Positions 34,081 through 45,721 of a stretch of 64,000 bases of DNA are shown here, piece after piece. Under the pieces are notes generated by a model. That model was not told the origin of the DNA and ran no database searches. It saw only the letters and a list, made by a program, of their open reading frames with translations. The translations under genes were made by a program, and so were the position numbers. Source of the stretch: Bos javanicus (Eukaryota; Chordata; Mammalia; Artiodactyla; Bovidae); assembly GCF_032452875.1 (NCBI RefSeq), contig NC_083878.1:40129878-40193877 (forward strand). Direction: 5' to 3'. Each line of letters begins with the position of its first letter. Position 1 is the first letter of the stretch.

Positions 34081-34800
34081 ATGAATCAAAGCAAACTGGA
34101 TGTAGTCAAGCAGGAGACTTGTCAGGTAAGAATAAACATTGACATGTTAGGAATGGGCGAGAATGGGTGAATTTAATTCAGATGACCATTATATCTACTA
34201 CCGTGGGAAAGAATCCTTAAAAGAAACAGAGTAGGAGTAGCCCCCATAATCAATAAAAGAGACCAGTACTTGAAATGACAAGTACTGTCAAAAATGACAG
34301 AATGATCTCAGTTCGTTTCCAAGGCAAGCCATTCAACATCACAATAATTCAAGTCTATGCCCCTACCAGCAATGCCAAAGAAGCTGAAGTTGATCAGCTC
34401 TATGAAGACCTAGAAGACATCCTAGAACTAACACCTGAAAAAAGGAAAAGAAAAAAAAAGATGTTCCATTCATCAACAGGGATTGGAATGCAAAAGTAGG
34501 AAGTCAAAAGATACCTGGAATAACAGGCAAGTCTGGCCTTGGAGAACAAAATGAAGCAAGGGCAAAAGTTAAATTAATTCTGCCAAGAAAATGCACTAAT
34601 CATAGCAAACACCCTTTTTCAACAACACAAGAGACAACTTTACACATGGACACCAAGAAATGGTCAATACTGAAATCAAATTGATTACATTCTTTGTAGC
34701 CAAAGTTGGAGAAGCTGTATACAGTCAACAAAAACAAGACCTGGAGCTGACTGTGGCTCAGATCATCAGTTTCTCATAGCAAAACTCAGGCTTAAGCTAA
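34081..34800 (+). pseudogene. BovB APE-type endonuclease domain remnant
   Basis: The 74-codon frame 34275-34499 has DRMISVRFQGKPFNITIIQ followed by VYAPTSNAKEAEVDQLYEDL, the endonuclease core. A frameshift in the A-run near 34440-34460 moves the reading frame. After it, the motif expected as GDWNAKVGS reads RDWNAKVGS. Further on, the C-terminal endonuclease text (TKTRPGADCGSDH-like) lies near 34725-34765 in broken frames. This is the only BovB endonuclease region in the window. Confidence 0.8.
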
Positions 34801-35107
34801 AGAAAACTGGGAAAAACAATAGGCCAGCCAGGTATGACTTAAATCCCATATTAATTCACAATAGACGTAATGAATAGATTCAAGAGACTAGATCTAGTTA
34901 ACAGTGTGCCTGAAGAACTATGGACAGAGGTCCATAATAGTTACAGGAGGTGGTGAACAAAACCATCCTGAAGCAAAAGAAAAGCAAGAAGGAAAAGTGG
35001 TTATCTGAAGGGGCTTTAAAATAGTGAAAGAACGAAGAGAAGTGAAAAGCAAGGGAGTGAGGGAAGGTACATACAATTACACACAGAATTCCAAAAAATA
35101 GCTAGAA

Positions 35108-35317
35108 CAGACAAAGTGAAGTCACTCAGTCGTATCCGACTCTTTGCAACCCCATGGACTGCAGCCTACCAGGTTCCTCCGTCCATGGGATTTTCCAGGC
35201 AAGAATACTGTAGTGGGTTGCCATTTCCTTCAGGAGATCTTCCTGACCCAGGAATTGAATTCAGGTCTACCCATTGTAGGCAGACGCTTTACCATCTGAG
35301 CCACCAGGGAAGCTCCA
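35108..35317 (-). mobile_element. Bov-tA SINE inside BovB copy 7
   Basis: Reverse-oriented, from GTGAAGTCACTCAGTCGTAT to the head CCATCTGAGCCACCAGGGAA. BovB text resumes at AAGTCTTCTTCAATGAGCAA. No clean target-site duplication was recognised. Confidence 0.92.
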
Positions 35318-35549
35318 AGTCTTCTTCAATGAGCAACACTTAATAATAGAAGAAAACAACAAAAGGGGAAAGACTAGAGATCTCTTAAGGAAAATTGGAA
35401 ATATCGAGAGAATATTCCACCCAAAAATGGGCACAATAAAGAATAAAAATGGTAGAGACCTGGTAGACACTGAAGAAATCAAGAAAAGATGAAAAGAATA
35501 CATGGAAGAACTGTATAAAAGAGATCTTAATGAACTGGATTACTACAGT

Positions 35550-36395
35550 GGTTGTGGTGAGTCACCCAGAGCCAGACATTCTGGAGGGCAAAGTCAAGTG
35601 GGGCTTACAAAGCACTGCTGTTAATAAAGCTAGTGGATATGATGAAATTCCAGCAGAACTATTCAAATCCAAAAGGAGGATGCCATCAAGATTTCACATT
35701 CCATTATGTCAACAAATCTGGAAGACCTAGCAGTGGCCACAGGACTGGAAAAGGTCAACCCTCATCCCAATTCTCAAGAAGGGTAGTACCAAAGAATGTG
35801 CTAACCATCAGACAATTGCACTCATCTCCCATGCTAGTAAGGCCATGCTTAAAATCTTGCATCTAGGATTCAGCATTATGGGAACCAAGAACTTCCAGAT
35901 GTCCAAGTTTGGTTTAGAAAAGAAAGAGGAACTAGAAATAAAATTGCCAATACTCACCGGGATATAGAGAAATCAAAGGAATTTCAGAAAAACATCTATC
36001 CCTGTTTCATCAACTATGCTAAAGCCTTTGACTGTGGATCATGACAAACTGTGGAAAGCTCTTAAGATATGGGAATACCAGACTACCTTGCCTGTCTCCT
36101 GAGAAACCTGTATGTGTGTCAAGAAGCAACAGTTAGAACCCTGTATGGAACAAATGATTGATTCAAGATCAAGAAAGGAGTACAACAGGACTGTCTGCTG
36201 TCACCCTGTTTGTTTAACATATACGCTGAGCATATCATGAGAAATGCCAAGCTGGATGAATTACAAGCAGGAATCAAGATAGGTGGGAGAAACATCAACA
36301 GCCTCAGATATGTGGATGATACCACCTACTCAATGGCAGAAAGTGAAGAGGAACTAAAGAGCCTCTTGATGAGGATGAAGGAGGAGAGTGAATGA
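35550..36395 (+). pseudogene. BovB RT domain remnant, motif A Asp lost
   Basis: Open pieces 35530-35730 and 36210-36395 cover the N-terminal and catalytic parts. At about 36005-36030 motif A reads FINYAKAFD, so the aspartate expected at the FIDY position is asparagine, and a base is missing just after it. The second catalytic box reads RYVDDTT. Both the motif A change and the frameshifts argue against activity. Confidence 0.8.
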
Positions 36396-37085
36396 GCTGG
36401 CTTAAGACTAAATATTAAAAAAACTAAGATCATAGCATCTGGACCTGTCACTACATGGCAAATAGAGGGGGGAAAGGTGGCAGTAGTGACAGATTTCCTC
36501 TTTTTAGGCTCTAAAATCACTACAGATGGTGACTGCAGCCATGAAATCAGAAGACGATTGCTTCTTGGTAGGAAGGCATGATGACAAACATAGACAGTGT
36601 GTTGAAAAGTAACATTACTCTGCCAACAAAGGTCTGTAGAGTCAATGCTATCGTCTTCCCAGTGTTCACATACGGTTGTGAGAGCTGGTCTGTAAAGAAG
36701 GCAGAACGCCAAAGAATTGATGCCTTCAAACTATGGTGCTGGAGAAGACTTCTGAAAGTCCCCTAGACAGCAAGAAGATCAAACCAGTCAATCTTAAGGG
36801 AGATCAACCCTTAATATTCACTGGAAGGACTGATGCTGAAGCTGAAGCTCCAATATTTTGGTCATCTGAAGTGAACAGAAGACTCATTGGAAAAGTCCCT
36901 GATGCTGGGAAAGACTGAGGGAGGAAGGAGAAGAAGGCATCAGAGGATGAGATGGCTAGACGGCATCACTGATGCAATGAACATGAACTCGGGCAGACTT
37001 TGCTAGGCGGTAAGGGACAGGGAGGCCTGGTGTGCTGCAGTCCATGGGGTCACAAAGAGTTGGACACAACTGGGCGACTAAATAA

Positions 37086-37512
37086 CAACAAAAGAATTCT
37101 TTAAAGAAATCGATGAAACAAATAATAGGACAAGTTTTTAAAAGTTTTTTTTTTTTTAATTTAAACTTTTTGATCAAGAGCCTGTTTACCGAGTCCCAAG
37201 ATGTCACATGATTCTAGTTTCCTACCTCTTTCTCAAGAATGAAGAAAGCCTTGGAAAAGAGTGATTGATGAATCTCTAGAAGGACTATTCAGCCTGCCTT
37301 GGGAGCCAACAGATACCCCAAAGAATTGACACAGTTAGCTTGGTATCCCCAAGGTAATTTTGTTCCTGTGTCTATCTCTAAGTGTTTATTCAACTAAAAA
37401 TAAGAGCAGTTATAATTTCCTTAATTTTCCTTCCTGGTTAAGCTTGTGTATCAAACTTAAACTCCAATTCTTCCTTCTCAGTCTAAAAATGATAGATAAA
37501 CAAATAGGTAGG
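37086..37512. other. Unassigned DNA with T-run hairpin
   Basis: AAAAGTTT and AAACTTTT around a 13-base T-run (near 37140-37172) can pair. The rest is not recognised. Confidence 0.5.
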
Positions 37513-37720
37513 TTTCCTAGGTGGGATTAGTGGTAAAGAACCTACCTGCCAATGCAGGAGCCTTAAGAGATGAGGGCTTGATCCCTGGGTTGGGAATATA
37601 CCCTGGAAAAGGGCACAGTAACCCACTCCAGTATTCTTGCCTAGAGAATACCATGGACAGAGAAGCCTGGTGGGCTACAGTTCATGGGGTCACAAAGTAT
37701 CACACACAGATGAGTGACTA
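37513..37720 (+). mobile_element. Bov-tA SINE
   Basis: It starts at TTCCTAGGTGGGATTAGTGG (decayed head), with GCTTGATCCCTGGGTTGGGA as the B-box region, and ends near CACACACAGATGAGTGACTA. It is followed by a CA-rich tail and an opposed SINE. Confidence 0.88.
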
Positions 37721-37744
37721 ACAGACACAAATACACACACACAT

Positions 37745-37962
37745 ATGAGTGTTAGTCATTCAGTCGTATCCAACTCTTTGCACCCTCATGAACTGTAGCC
37801 AACCAGGCTCCTCTGTCCATGGAATTCTCCAGGAAAGCATACTGGAGTGGGTTTCCATTTCTTTCTGCAGGAGATCTGCCTGACCCAGGCTTCTAACGAT
37901 AGAACTTAGGTCTCCTAGGTCTCCTGAACTGCAGGCAGATATTTTAACATCTGAACTACTAC
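37745..37962 (-). mobile_element. Bov-tA SINE, opposed to the previous one
   Basis: Reverse orientation, from GAGTGTTAGTCATTCAGTCG to a decayed head near CATCTGAACTACTA. It contains a small internal duplication (TAGGTCTCC repeated at about 37908-37922). Confidence 0.88.
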
Positions 37963-37965
37963 TGC

Positions 37966-38087
37966 TGCTAAGTCACTTCAGTCATGTCCGACTCTGTGTG
38001 ACCCCATAGACGGCAGCCCACCAGGCTCCCCCGTCCCTGGGATTCTCCAGGCAAGAACACTGGAGTGGGTTGCAGTTTCCTTCTCCA
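37966..38087 (-). mobile_element. Bov-A2 SINE half (one monomer)
   Basis: It starts at the CTGCTGCTAAGTCACTTCAG tail end and covers one Bov-A monomer. AACTACTA occurs just before (37956-37963) and just after (38088-38095), fitting a target-site duplication in the head of the preceding Bov-tA. Confidence 0.88.
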
Positions 38088-38096
38088 ACTACTAGA

Positions 38097-38124
38097 GATA
38101 GATAGATAGATAGATAAATAGATG
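38097..38124. repeat. (GATA)n microsatellite
   Basis: About six GATA units with one variant (AAATA), directly after the Bov-A2 half. Confidence 0.92.
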
Positions 38125-40217
38125 ATAAAATATTAAGTCCTCTAATTTAAGCACCTGGTAGTCCTCTAATTTAAGAACGTGGTTTAAAAACAATCCCAGG
38201 AAAGTGACATCTAAATTATGGTTAAGAAATTTTGCCCTCGTGATTTTCTTGCCTAAAAATGGTGTTATAACATTAGATCTTAGTGCTTTGCTTTATTTTT
38301 ATTGGTATGAAAGTTCCTATTGCAGTAGTATTTGGAATTACTCTCTCCAGATAACTCATGAAAATTTAATCATCACATAGGTTTTCCATTACAAATTAGA
38401 ATCGATTTGCCCTGGAATAATGTATCATAGTACTATAGGAAGATGTGGGAGAAGGGGAATTAGGGTTATCCAAAATTTTTTGGAATCACAGTAAGCATCA
38501 TCACCAAAAGGTCCATGAGACTATAGATTTAGCTGCATTTGTACAGGACAGAGTTCTAAATGGTAGGCAAATCAAACTCTATTTTTAATACCAGATAATC
38601 TAAAATTGTCCCAGGATGAATTCTTCAGTTAGTTAAAGACTCACTTTGAACTTTAATTGCTTTGGAATTCCAAGGCTCCAGTTTACTTTCTTAAAGTAGG
38701 CTCCATTTATAAAGATTTGTGGGTTTTTCTCTGTCATCCTCATCTCCCTCTTATTTGTATCATCAAAAACATCATCTCCACTTAAACCACATTCACTGTT
38801 AGCCACATTTTTGCCAAGAAACAGAAAGAAAACATGGTCTTTGAAAAAGCCAAAATCTTGGGAAGTGGGAGTTGATAAATCTCATTGCATTATGATGAAA
38901 CACCTTTGATAACTTGACATTTAGTGCTCACACTAAATTCTTCTAAAATATATCACTAATCTGCTCAGAGTCTTCATGTGGCATCCTGGTATGATGAGGA
39001 AGTGAATATTGCAAAGTTGCCAAAAGACCAATTTCAACCTAATTAGGACTTGTGCTGCTTCAGTGGAGGCTACATAAACACTCTGTTAATATTCACAGCA
39101 GCAGCTTTGTCGATAACTCCCCCAGAATCCTCAAATTTATAATGGAAATCAGCAAACTATTGATTTCCTGACACTGATAGATCTATCCAGATTCACTGCC
39201 TCCTTTCTCATGCCTCTGCCCCAATAGAGGGGACAAATGCCAGTCGCTCTAATCGGCTCCTAAACACTGAAGGATCATTATTAAAGTATGGCTGGCATCC
39301 CTGATCATCAATTATAATCTTGCGCACATATGCAGTGTGATTGCAGGAAATAATCAGCTTTGTCTGCCAAATTGGCAACATTTAGAAACTAATTTGTTAT
39401 GACACAGCATCAAAGATATTTAAACAACAAACTCAAGGCTCTGCTGCTCTGCATACATTGTTAAAATATCAGATAACATCATTAAAAAATAGTTAACATA
39501 TCCAGAGGGAGGTGGTATGTATCCTTGAACTTCCATTGGAATGGAATTATCAAATATAATGTTTATGGGCTCCCCATCCTGCAGTCACATGTTGGGGATG
39601 CCCCTCCAGCATGACTGCCACTTAGGGGGCTGCCTAGAAGAGCAGCTGTCAGTCTAGTGTAATTAAGTGGGCATTGGGAGGATGATCCAAAGTGTGCTGT
39701 GGACAAAGATTAGACAGGATTGCTAGTTTTTTGTCTGGGATACACTAGAATTCATTTACGTACTTAATTCTTGATGGGTCAAATCATAGCAGCAGCTTCC
39801 TCATACTTGTGTACACTGTAATGAAGTAGAAGAAATAATTTTAAGGAAGTTATGTTCATTGCATGCCCAATGCTACTCTGTTCACTCCAGAGTGAGAATG
39901 CTGAGTTACAGACTCTGAGATGCACACTGGGTGTCTCTCTCCCTCTCCTGACCTTTCACTCTGGACAGCAATGCAACTCTTCTGAGCCCATGTTTCTACC
40001 ATGGCTATTAAGAGAACTGTTTTTTTAAATTGTATTTTATCTTTTATTTGCATAATTTTGTTATATGTCTATTTTTAAAAAATGGCAACATCTTAATAAA
40101 AATGAAAGAATATATGTACAAATTTTAAAGCTTAAAATGATAGCATTTACAACAGAAAATGAGATAAATATCTGAATTCATACTCATATATAATAAATGC
40201 TGATATGTATCCATTCT
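38125..40217. other. Repeat-poor island, no gene recognised
   Basis: This is one of the longest runs without a recognisable retroposon in the second half of the window. A small tandem copy of AGTCCTCTAATTTAAG lies at about 38136-38175. The part at 39000-39560 is rich in homeodomain-like ATTA sites. No splice-bounded open frame is evident. Confidence 0.55.
39000..39560. promoter_or_regulatory. Candidate conserved noncoding element
   Basis: Inference only. The block is free of recognised repeats and has dense A/T-core motifs (TCAATTATAATC, AACTAATTTGTT). It also holds a 13-base palindrome TGCCAAATTGGCA at 39365-39377 with NFI-like half sites and octamer-like text near 39320. That texture is typical of deeply conserved enhancers in gene deserts. 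Conservation could not be tested here. Confidence 0.3.
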
Positions 40218-40372
40218 TTTTTATTGGAGTATAATTGCTTTACGATGTTGTGTTAGTTTCTGCTGTATAGCTCAGTGCTCTGTAATAACCTACAGGGCTG
40301 GGATGAGGGAAGCGGGTGGAAGGGAGGCTCAAAAAGGTGGGGATATATGTATAAATTTGGCTGATTCAGGGA
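40218..40372 (-). mobile_element. Small artiodactyl L1 fragment with inversion
   Basis: TTTATTGGAGTATAATTGCT to about 40270 is the reverse complement of an older artiodactyl L1 3' end. The following GGGCTGGGATGAGGGAAGCG stretch through ATAAATTTGGCTGATTCA is the sense strand of the region just upstream. This is a twin-priming type junction near 40275-40295. Confidence 0.7.
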
Positions 40373-40950
40373 ACTTTTAAGCCAATGCTTTTCCTCCATT
40401 ATTTCCTTCAATCTCCCTCAGAAGAATCAAGCCCAAGCCATGTGCTTCATCCTCTTGCCAAACTCTCTCTCTTCAACTCCCTAACACCTCTCAAATACAC
40501 ACACATGTAAGTTTGCTTCATTCCTTTTACACATGAAAATACAAATTATAATACCATTTTTATAACAGTTTCTTTCAAACCATTCCAATTACTTCTAGAA
40601 ATGTTACTATTGATTCTTTTTTATACCCGCCAAAAGGAGTTAAATATTAAACAGTGTCAATAATCCACCTGTACAAAGTAAAAGTCCTGAGTGTTTGTTG
40701 GGACAACATTCCCCACTCCAACCTTAGTGGGTATACACTTTGGCCTCTCTCTACACTTTTATTCACTCCATTTGGGTTGAGGGTGTAATTAGGGGAAAAA
40801 TAAACGAGACTTACATAGCCAGAGCCTCCTTGCATCCTTTTGAGACTAAGCTGCACACAGAAGCAGCTATTTATTCTCCACTGTTCTCCCAGGGCACTCT
40901 TTTCTCATCTCTACCAGCTGGGGCCTGCCTAAGTCCAGTGCTACCTGTCA
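40373..40950. other. Unassigned DNA
   Basis: No repeat recognised. The overlapping frames at 40647-41084 on both strands have no family match, apart from where they enter BovB. Confidence 0.5.
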
Positions 40951-40959
40951 TCTGTCCAT

Positions 40960-41993
40960 CAGTCCAGTTCAGTCACTCAGTCATGTCTAACTCTTTGCGA
41001 CCCCATGAACCGCAGCATGACAGTCCTCCCTGTCCATCACCAACTCCTGGAGTCCACCCAAACCCATGTCCAGTGAGTCACTGATGCCATCCAACATCTT
41101 ATCCTCTGTCGTCCCCTTCTTCTCCTGCCCTCAACCTTTCCCAGCATCAGAGTCTTTTCAAACGAGTCAGCTCTTCGCATCAGGTGGCCAAAGTATTGGA
41201 GTTTCAGCTTCAGCATCAGTCCTTCCAATGCATATTCAGGACTGATTTCCTTTAGGATGAACTGGTTGGATCTCCTTGCTGTTCAAGGTACTCTCAAGAG
41301 TCTTCTCCAACACCACAGTTCAAAAGCATCAATTCTTCAGTGCTCAGCTTTCTTCGCAGTCCAACTCTCACATCCATACATGACTACTGGAAAAACCATA
41401 ACCTCGACTAGATGGACCTTTGTTGACAAAGTAATGTCTCTGCTTTTTAATATGCTGTCTAGGTTGGTCATAACTTTCCTTCCAAGGAGTAAGCGTCTTT
41501 TAATTTCATGGCTGCAATCACAATTTGCAGTGATTCTGGAGCCCAGAAAATTAAAGTCAGCCACTGTTTCCACTGTTTCTCCATCTATTTCCCATGAAGT
41601 GATGGGACCAGATGCCATGATCTTCGTTTTCTGAATGTTGAGCTTTAAGCCAACTATTTAACTCTTCTCTTTCACTTTTCAAGAGGCTCTTTAGTTCTTC
41701 TTCACTTTCTGCCATAAGGGTGGTGTCATCTGCATATCTGAGGTTATTGATATTTCTCCTGGCAATCTTGATTCCAGCTTGTGCTTCTTCCAGCCCGGCG
41801 TTTCTCATGATGTACTCTGCATATAAGTTAAATAAGCAGGGTGACAATATCAGCCTTGACGTACTCCTTTTCCTACTTGGAACCAGTCTGTTGTTCCATG
41901 TCCAGTTCTAACTGTTGCTTCCTGACCTGCATACAGGTTTCTCAAGAGGAAAGTCAGGTGGTCTGGTATTCCCATCTCTTTCAGAGATGTCCG
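40960..41993 (-). mobile_element. BovB LINE, copy 8, with target-site duplication
   Basis: The tail at 40960 is weak (CAGTCCAGTTCAG). It covers the C-terminal region and RT palm up to the segment upstream of motif B. TCTGTCCAT flanks it at 40951-40959 and 41994-42002. Confidence 0.95.
41337..41847 (-). pseudogene. BovB ORF2 remnant with intact YADD
   Basis: Frames 41557-41847 and 41337-41618 overlap. The first has RYADDTTLMAESEEELKSLL, then diverges where a short deletion shifts the frame (near 41660-41690). The second carries the downstream segment. The catalytic box is intact in a truncated, frameshifted copy. Confidence 0.85.
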
Positions 41994-42227
41994 TCTGTCC
42001 ATAAGTCTACCTAATTTTGGAGCTTCTCGTGCAAGTTCATTTGGCCCTTAAACTCTGCTAAGTCCTTCAACTTAGCATTTACCAAAAAATAAAACTGACA
42101 TTCTGATTGTTGTTGGCCATCCTTTTGTTTTACTTTTTAAAATATTTCTGAATCTTGGCAAGGAAATAGTATATTTACTGGACCTCCACAAAGATGACAA
42201 CAGTTTCTGTATTTTACATAAAAAAAT

Positions 42228-43835
42228 AGAAGCAGAAGATATTAAGAAGAGGTGCAAGAATACACAGAAGAACTATACAAAGAAGATATTAATGACCCAG
42301 AAGTATGATTGTGTGATCACTCACCTAGAGCCATACATTCTGGAGTGTGAAATCAAATGGGCTTTAGGAACATCATTGCAAACAAAGTTAGTGGAGGTGA
42401 TGAAATCCCAGTTTAGCTATTTCAAATTCTAACATATGATGCTGTTAAAGTACTGCACTCAGTATGCCAGCAAATTTGGAAAACTCAGCAGCGGCCACAA
42501 GCCTAGAAACGGTCAGTTTTCATGCCAATTCCAAAAAAGGTAATGCCAAAAAATGTTCAAACTACCACACAACTGCCCTCATTTCACATGCTAGCAATGT
42601 TAGGCTCAAAATTCTCAAAGCTGGGCTTCACCAGTACATGAATTGAGAACTTCCAGATGTTCATGCTGGATTTAGAAAAGGCAGAGAAACCAGAGATCAA
42701 ATTGCCAACATCCACTGGATCATAGAAAAAGTAACAGAATTGCAGAAACACATCTACTTATGCTTCATTGACTACACTAAAGCCTTTGACTGTGTGGATC
42801 ACAACAAACTGGAAACGTCTTCATGAGATGGAAATACCAGACCACCTTACCTGCGTCCTGAGAAATCTGCCTGTAGGTCAAGCAGCAACAGTTAGAATCA
42901 GACATAGAACAGACTGGTTCCAAATTGGGAAAGGAGTACATCAAGACTATATATTTTCACCATGCCTATTTAACATATACGCAGAGTACATCAGGCTGGA
43001 TGAAGCACAGGCTGGTTTCACCATTGCCAGAAGAAATATCAATAAACTCAGATATTCAGAAGACATCACCCTTATGGCAGCAAGCAAAGAGGAACTAAAC
43101 AGTCTATTGATGAAAGTGAAAAAGGAGAGTGAAAAAGCTGAGCTAAAACACAACATTCAAAAAACTAAGATCATGGCATCTGGTCCCATCACTTCATGGC
43201 AAATAGATGAGGAAACAATGGAAACAGTGGCAGACTATTTTCTTGGACTCCAAAATCACTGCAGATGGTGACTGCAGCCACAAAATTAAAAGACACTTGC
43301 TCCTTGGAAGAAAAGCTATGACAAACCTAGACAGCACATTAACAAGCAGGGACAATACTTTGCCAACAAAGGACTGTTTAGTCAAAGTTATGGTTTTTCC
43401 AGTAGTCATGTATGGGTGTGAGAACTGGATGGCAAAGAAGGCTGAGTGTTGAAGAATTGATGCTTTTGAACTGTGGTGTTGGAGAAGACTCTTGAGAGTC
43501 CCTTGGACTGAAAGGAGATTAAACCAGTCAATCCTAAAGGAAATCAATCCTGAATATTCATTTAAAGAATTGATGCTGAAGCTCCAATACTTTGGCCACC
43601 TGATGAGAAGAGCTGACTCATTAGAAAAGACCCTGATGCTGGGAAAGATTGAAGTCAGGAAGAGAAGGGGACAATAGAAGACAAGATGGTTGGATGGCAT
43701 CACTGACTCAGTGGACATGAGTTTGACCAAGCTTTGTGAGATGGTGAAGAACAGGGAAGCCTACCATGCTGCAGTCCATGAGGTCTTAAAGAGTCACACA
43801 CGACTAAGCAACTGAACAACTACAAGAATATAAAT
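42228..43835 (+). mobile_element. BovB LINE, copy 9, 5'-truncated
   Basis: Sense orientation from ATAGAAGCAGAAGATATTAA to the 3' end at GACTAAGCAACTGAACAACT and an A-rich tail. It covers RT and C-terminus. With copy 8 it forms a head-to-head pair about 0.23 kb apart. Confidence 0.93.
42768..43271 (+). pseudogene. BovB RT remnant, catalytic box changed to YSED
   Basis: A 167-codon frame covers the end of motif A (frame-shifted), motif B region (IGKGVHQDYIFSPCLFN) and the catalytic box. The box reads RYSEDITLMAASKEELNSLL: the first aspartate of YADD is glutamate and the alanine is serine. Motif B has QG changed to QD. Both are substitutions at positions conserved in RTs, so the protein would be inactive even if full length. 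Confidence 0.85.
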
Positions 43836-44470
43836 AAAAAAAATAAAACAGAATTTGGGATAATAAAATATGCTGTAGAGAAACTTCTAGTAAGGCTAGG
43901 ACATGGCTGTCTAGGACTGCCTCCAACAAGGTGGTAAATCTGCCTAATACTAACCTATATCCTCTCCTCCATCTTGTATTTTATTAGTAAAGAAACTGAC
44001 ATTTCAGTCACCATCAGTCTTTTTTTTTTTTTCCTTCAATTTTTTTCAGAACTTGAACTGGGAGAAGCTTTTGAAGAATAGACGCTATAATAATAGGAAA
44101 GTGAGAAAGAAGAATCATTGAACTAATATGTGATTTAATTAGACAATTTTTGTTTTCTTCATTTTAAATTACCAATGTACACAGACTGGATAAAACACAC
44201 TCTTTACTTCATGACCAGCGCCATCTACTCTCCTAAGTTATGTTATGCTTAATAAGGTACTAAATACCTACCTCTTCCCAGTCTCCGTTGCTGAATCCAC
44301 TTGTTCCAGTCTAAGAACCACAAAGGCATGAATCTGTTCTATTCTTAATCTATATTCATTCATTATAGGTTCTCACCCAATTGACTGGCTTCAAAGAGAT
44401 GCTAAGTATCTTGACCCTTACTTAAAACCCACACTCACATAACAAATGGCTACATGATACTTCAGTATAG
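43836..44470. other. Unassigned DNA with a T-run
   Basis: A T-run at about 44018-44032 may mark the tail of an unrecognised reverse-oriented retroposon. Otherwise nothing identified. Confidence 0.45.
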
Positions 44471-44479
44471 CTAAGGAAT

Positions 44480-44880
44480 ATTTTCAACTTAACCTATCCA
44501 TGATGGACTTCCAGATCTTTCTGCCCAATTCCACTCCACGTGTCTTGTGATGAAGCCTACATGAAGGGATGGATACACACGAAAGGGCCAATGGAGGAGA
44601 ACCAAAACCCCGCCTTTAGTTCTTGGCCTTCACCAACCGTCAGACCTATGAGGGAGGCCTTCCAAAACCAAGCAGTCCCCTGCTCACTGCCCACTGACCA
44701 CCTAAGCAGTCACTGAGCTCAGCCACCTCCCTGGAGCAGAGTCAAGACATCCCGGCCGCAACCTTCCCACACGGCCAACACACACAGCTGTGAGCAAATT
44801 AGCGGTAGTTATTTTAAGTCACTAAGGATTCTGAAACCTTTTGGAACAGCAATAAATACCTGATAGACTTGGAAACATAA
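44480..44880 (+). mobile_element. Possible ancient LTR, family uncertain
   Basis: The 3' part (GGTAGTTATTTTAAGTCACT, then AACAGCAATAAATACCTGAT) resembles the ends of MaLR/ERVL-type LTRs. The GC-richer block at 44560-44790 would be its body. Weak evidence. Confidence 0.35.
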
Positions 44881-45323
44881 GGTTTTCGGTGACTTCTCAC
44901 CACAGTTAGAAGGAAATCCAAAGTCTGCACCACAACTTTAATTTCTAAGACCTAAACCTCATGGTCTCTGGCTCTCACAAAACCTCCTGCCACTCTCCAC
45001 TGCCCACCAGAGTCCAGTCCTCAGGCCTCTGTGTGGTCCCACAAAAGAAGCAAGGCATCTTCTACCTCAGAGCTTGTATACAGTTCTTCTCCCTGGGGAT
45101 TCTTTTCTGCTAAATATTAACTGATTTTACTTCAGCACCTCACCACTCTTTGTCAGTATATCATCTCCTCAGAGAGGACTTTCCTGATCACTCCATCTAA
45201 AACAAAAAACAAAAACATCCCAGACACCATGTCCTCTTACCCAGCTTTACTTTTCTTCATCAATATCCTCACTTGATATCATATAGATGATTCTATCTGA
45301 AACAGTATGTAACTATATGTAAC

Positions 45324-45600
45324 TGCTGCTGCTGCTGCTAAGTCACTTCAGTCGTGTCCAACTCTGTGCGACCCCAGAGACGGCAGCCCACCAGGCTCCC
45401 CTGTCCCTGGGATTCTCCAGGCAAGAACACTGGAGTGGGTTGCCATTTCCTTCTCCAATGCATGAAAGTGAAAAGTGAAAGTGAAGTCGCTCAGTCGTGT
45501 CCGACTCCTAGCGACCCCATGGACTGCAGCCCACCAGGCTCCTCCGTCCACGGGATTTTCCAGGCAAGAGTACTGGAGTGGGGTGCCATTGCCTTCTCCA
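45324..45600 (-). mobile_element. Bov-A2 SINE, complete dimer
   Basis: Two Bov-A monomers joined by the GAAAGTGAAAAGTGAAAGTG linker, with the CTGCTGCTGCTGCTAAGTC tail at the low end. The duplication AACTATATGTAAC at 45311-45323 and AACTATATATAAC at 45601-45613 differs at one base. Confidence 0.96.
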
Positions 45601-45721
45601 AACTATATATAACAAGCAACAGTAATTGCCTGTTGCATATTACTTATATCCCCAAGGGAATATTGGCTCAATAAGAGAGACAAATTGTTTACTCTTACTT
45701 TCCCAACACCTGAAACATGCT

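Larger units (their letters stand above)
33680..37085 (+). mobile_element. BovB LINE, copy 7, longest copy
   Basis: It includes 5' sequence (from about 33683, GATCACTGCCTTGTCATAAA), the endonuclease (about 34080-34800), the RT region (about 35550-36400), the C-terminal region and the 3' end at GGACACAACTGGGCGACTAA. About 3.2 kb remain after removing the Bov-tA inserted at 35108-35317. Numerous frameshifts and stops make it an old, inactive copy. Its tail is an AACAACAA stretch rather than TTCAG pentamers. Confidence 0.93.
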
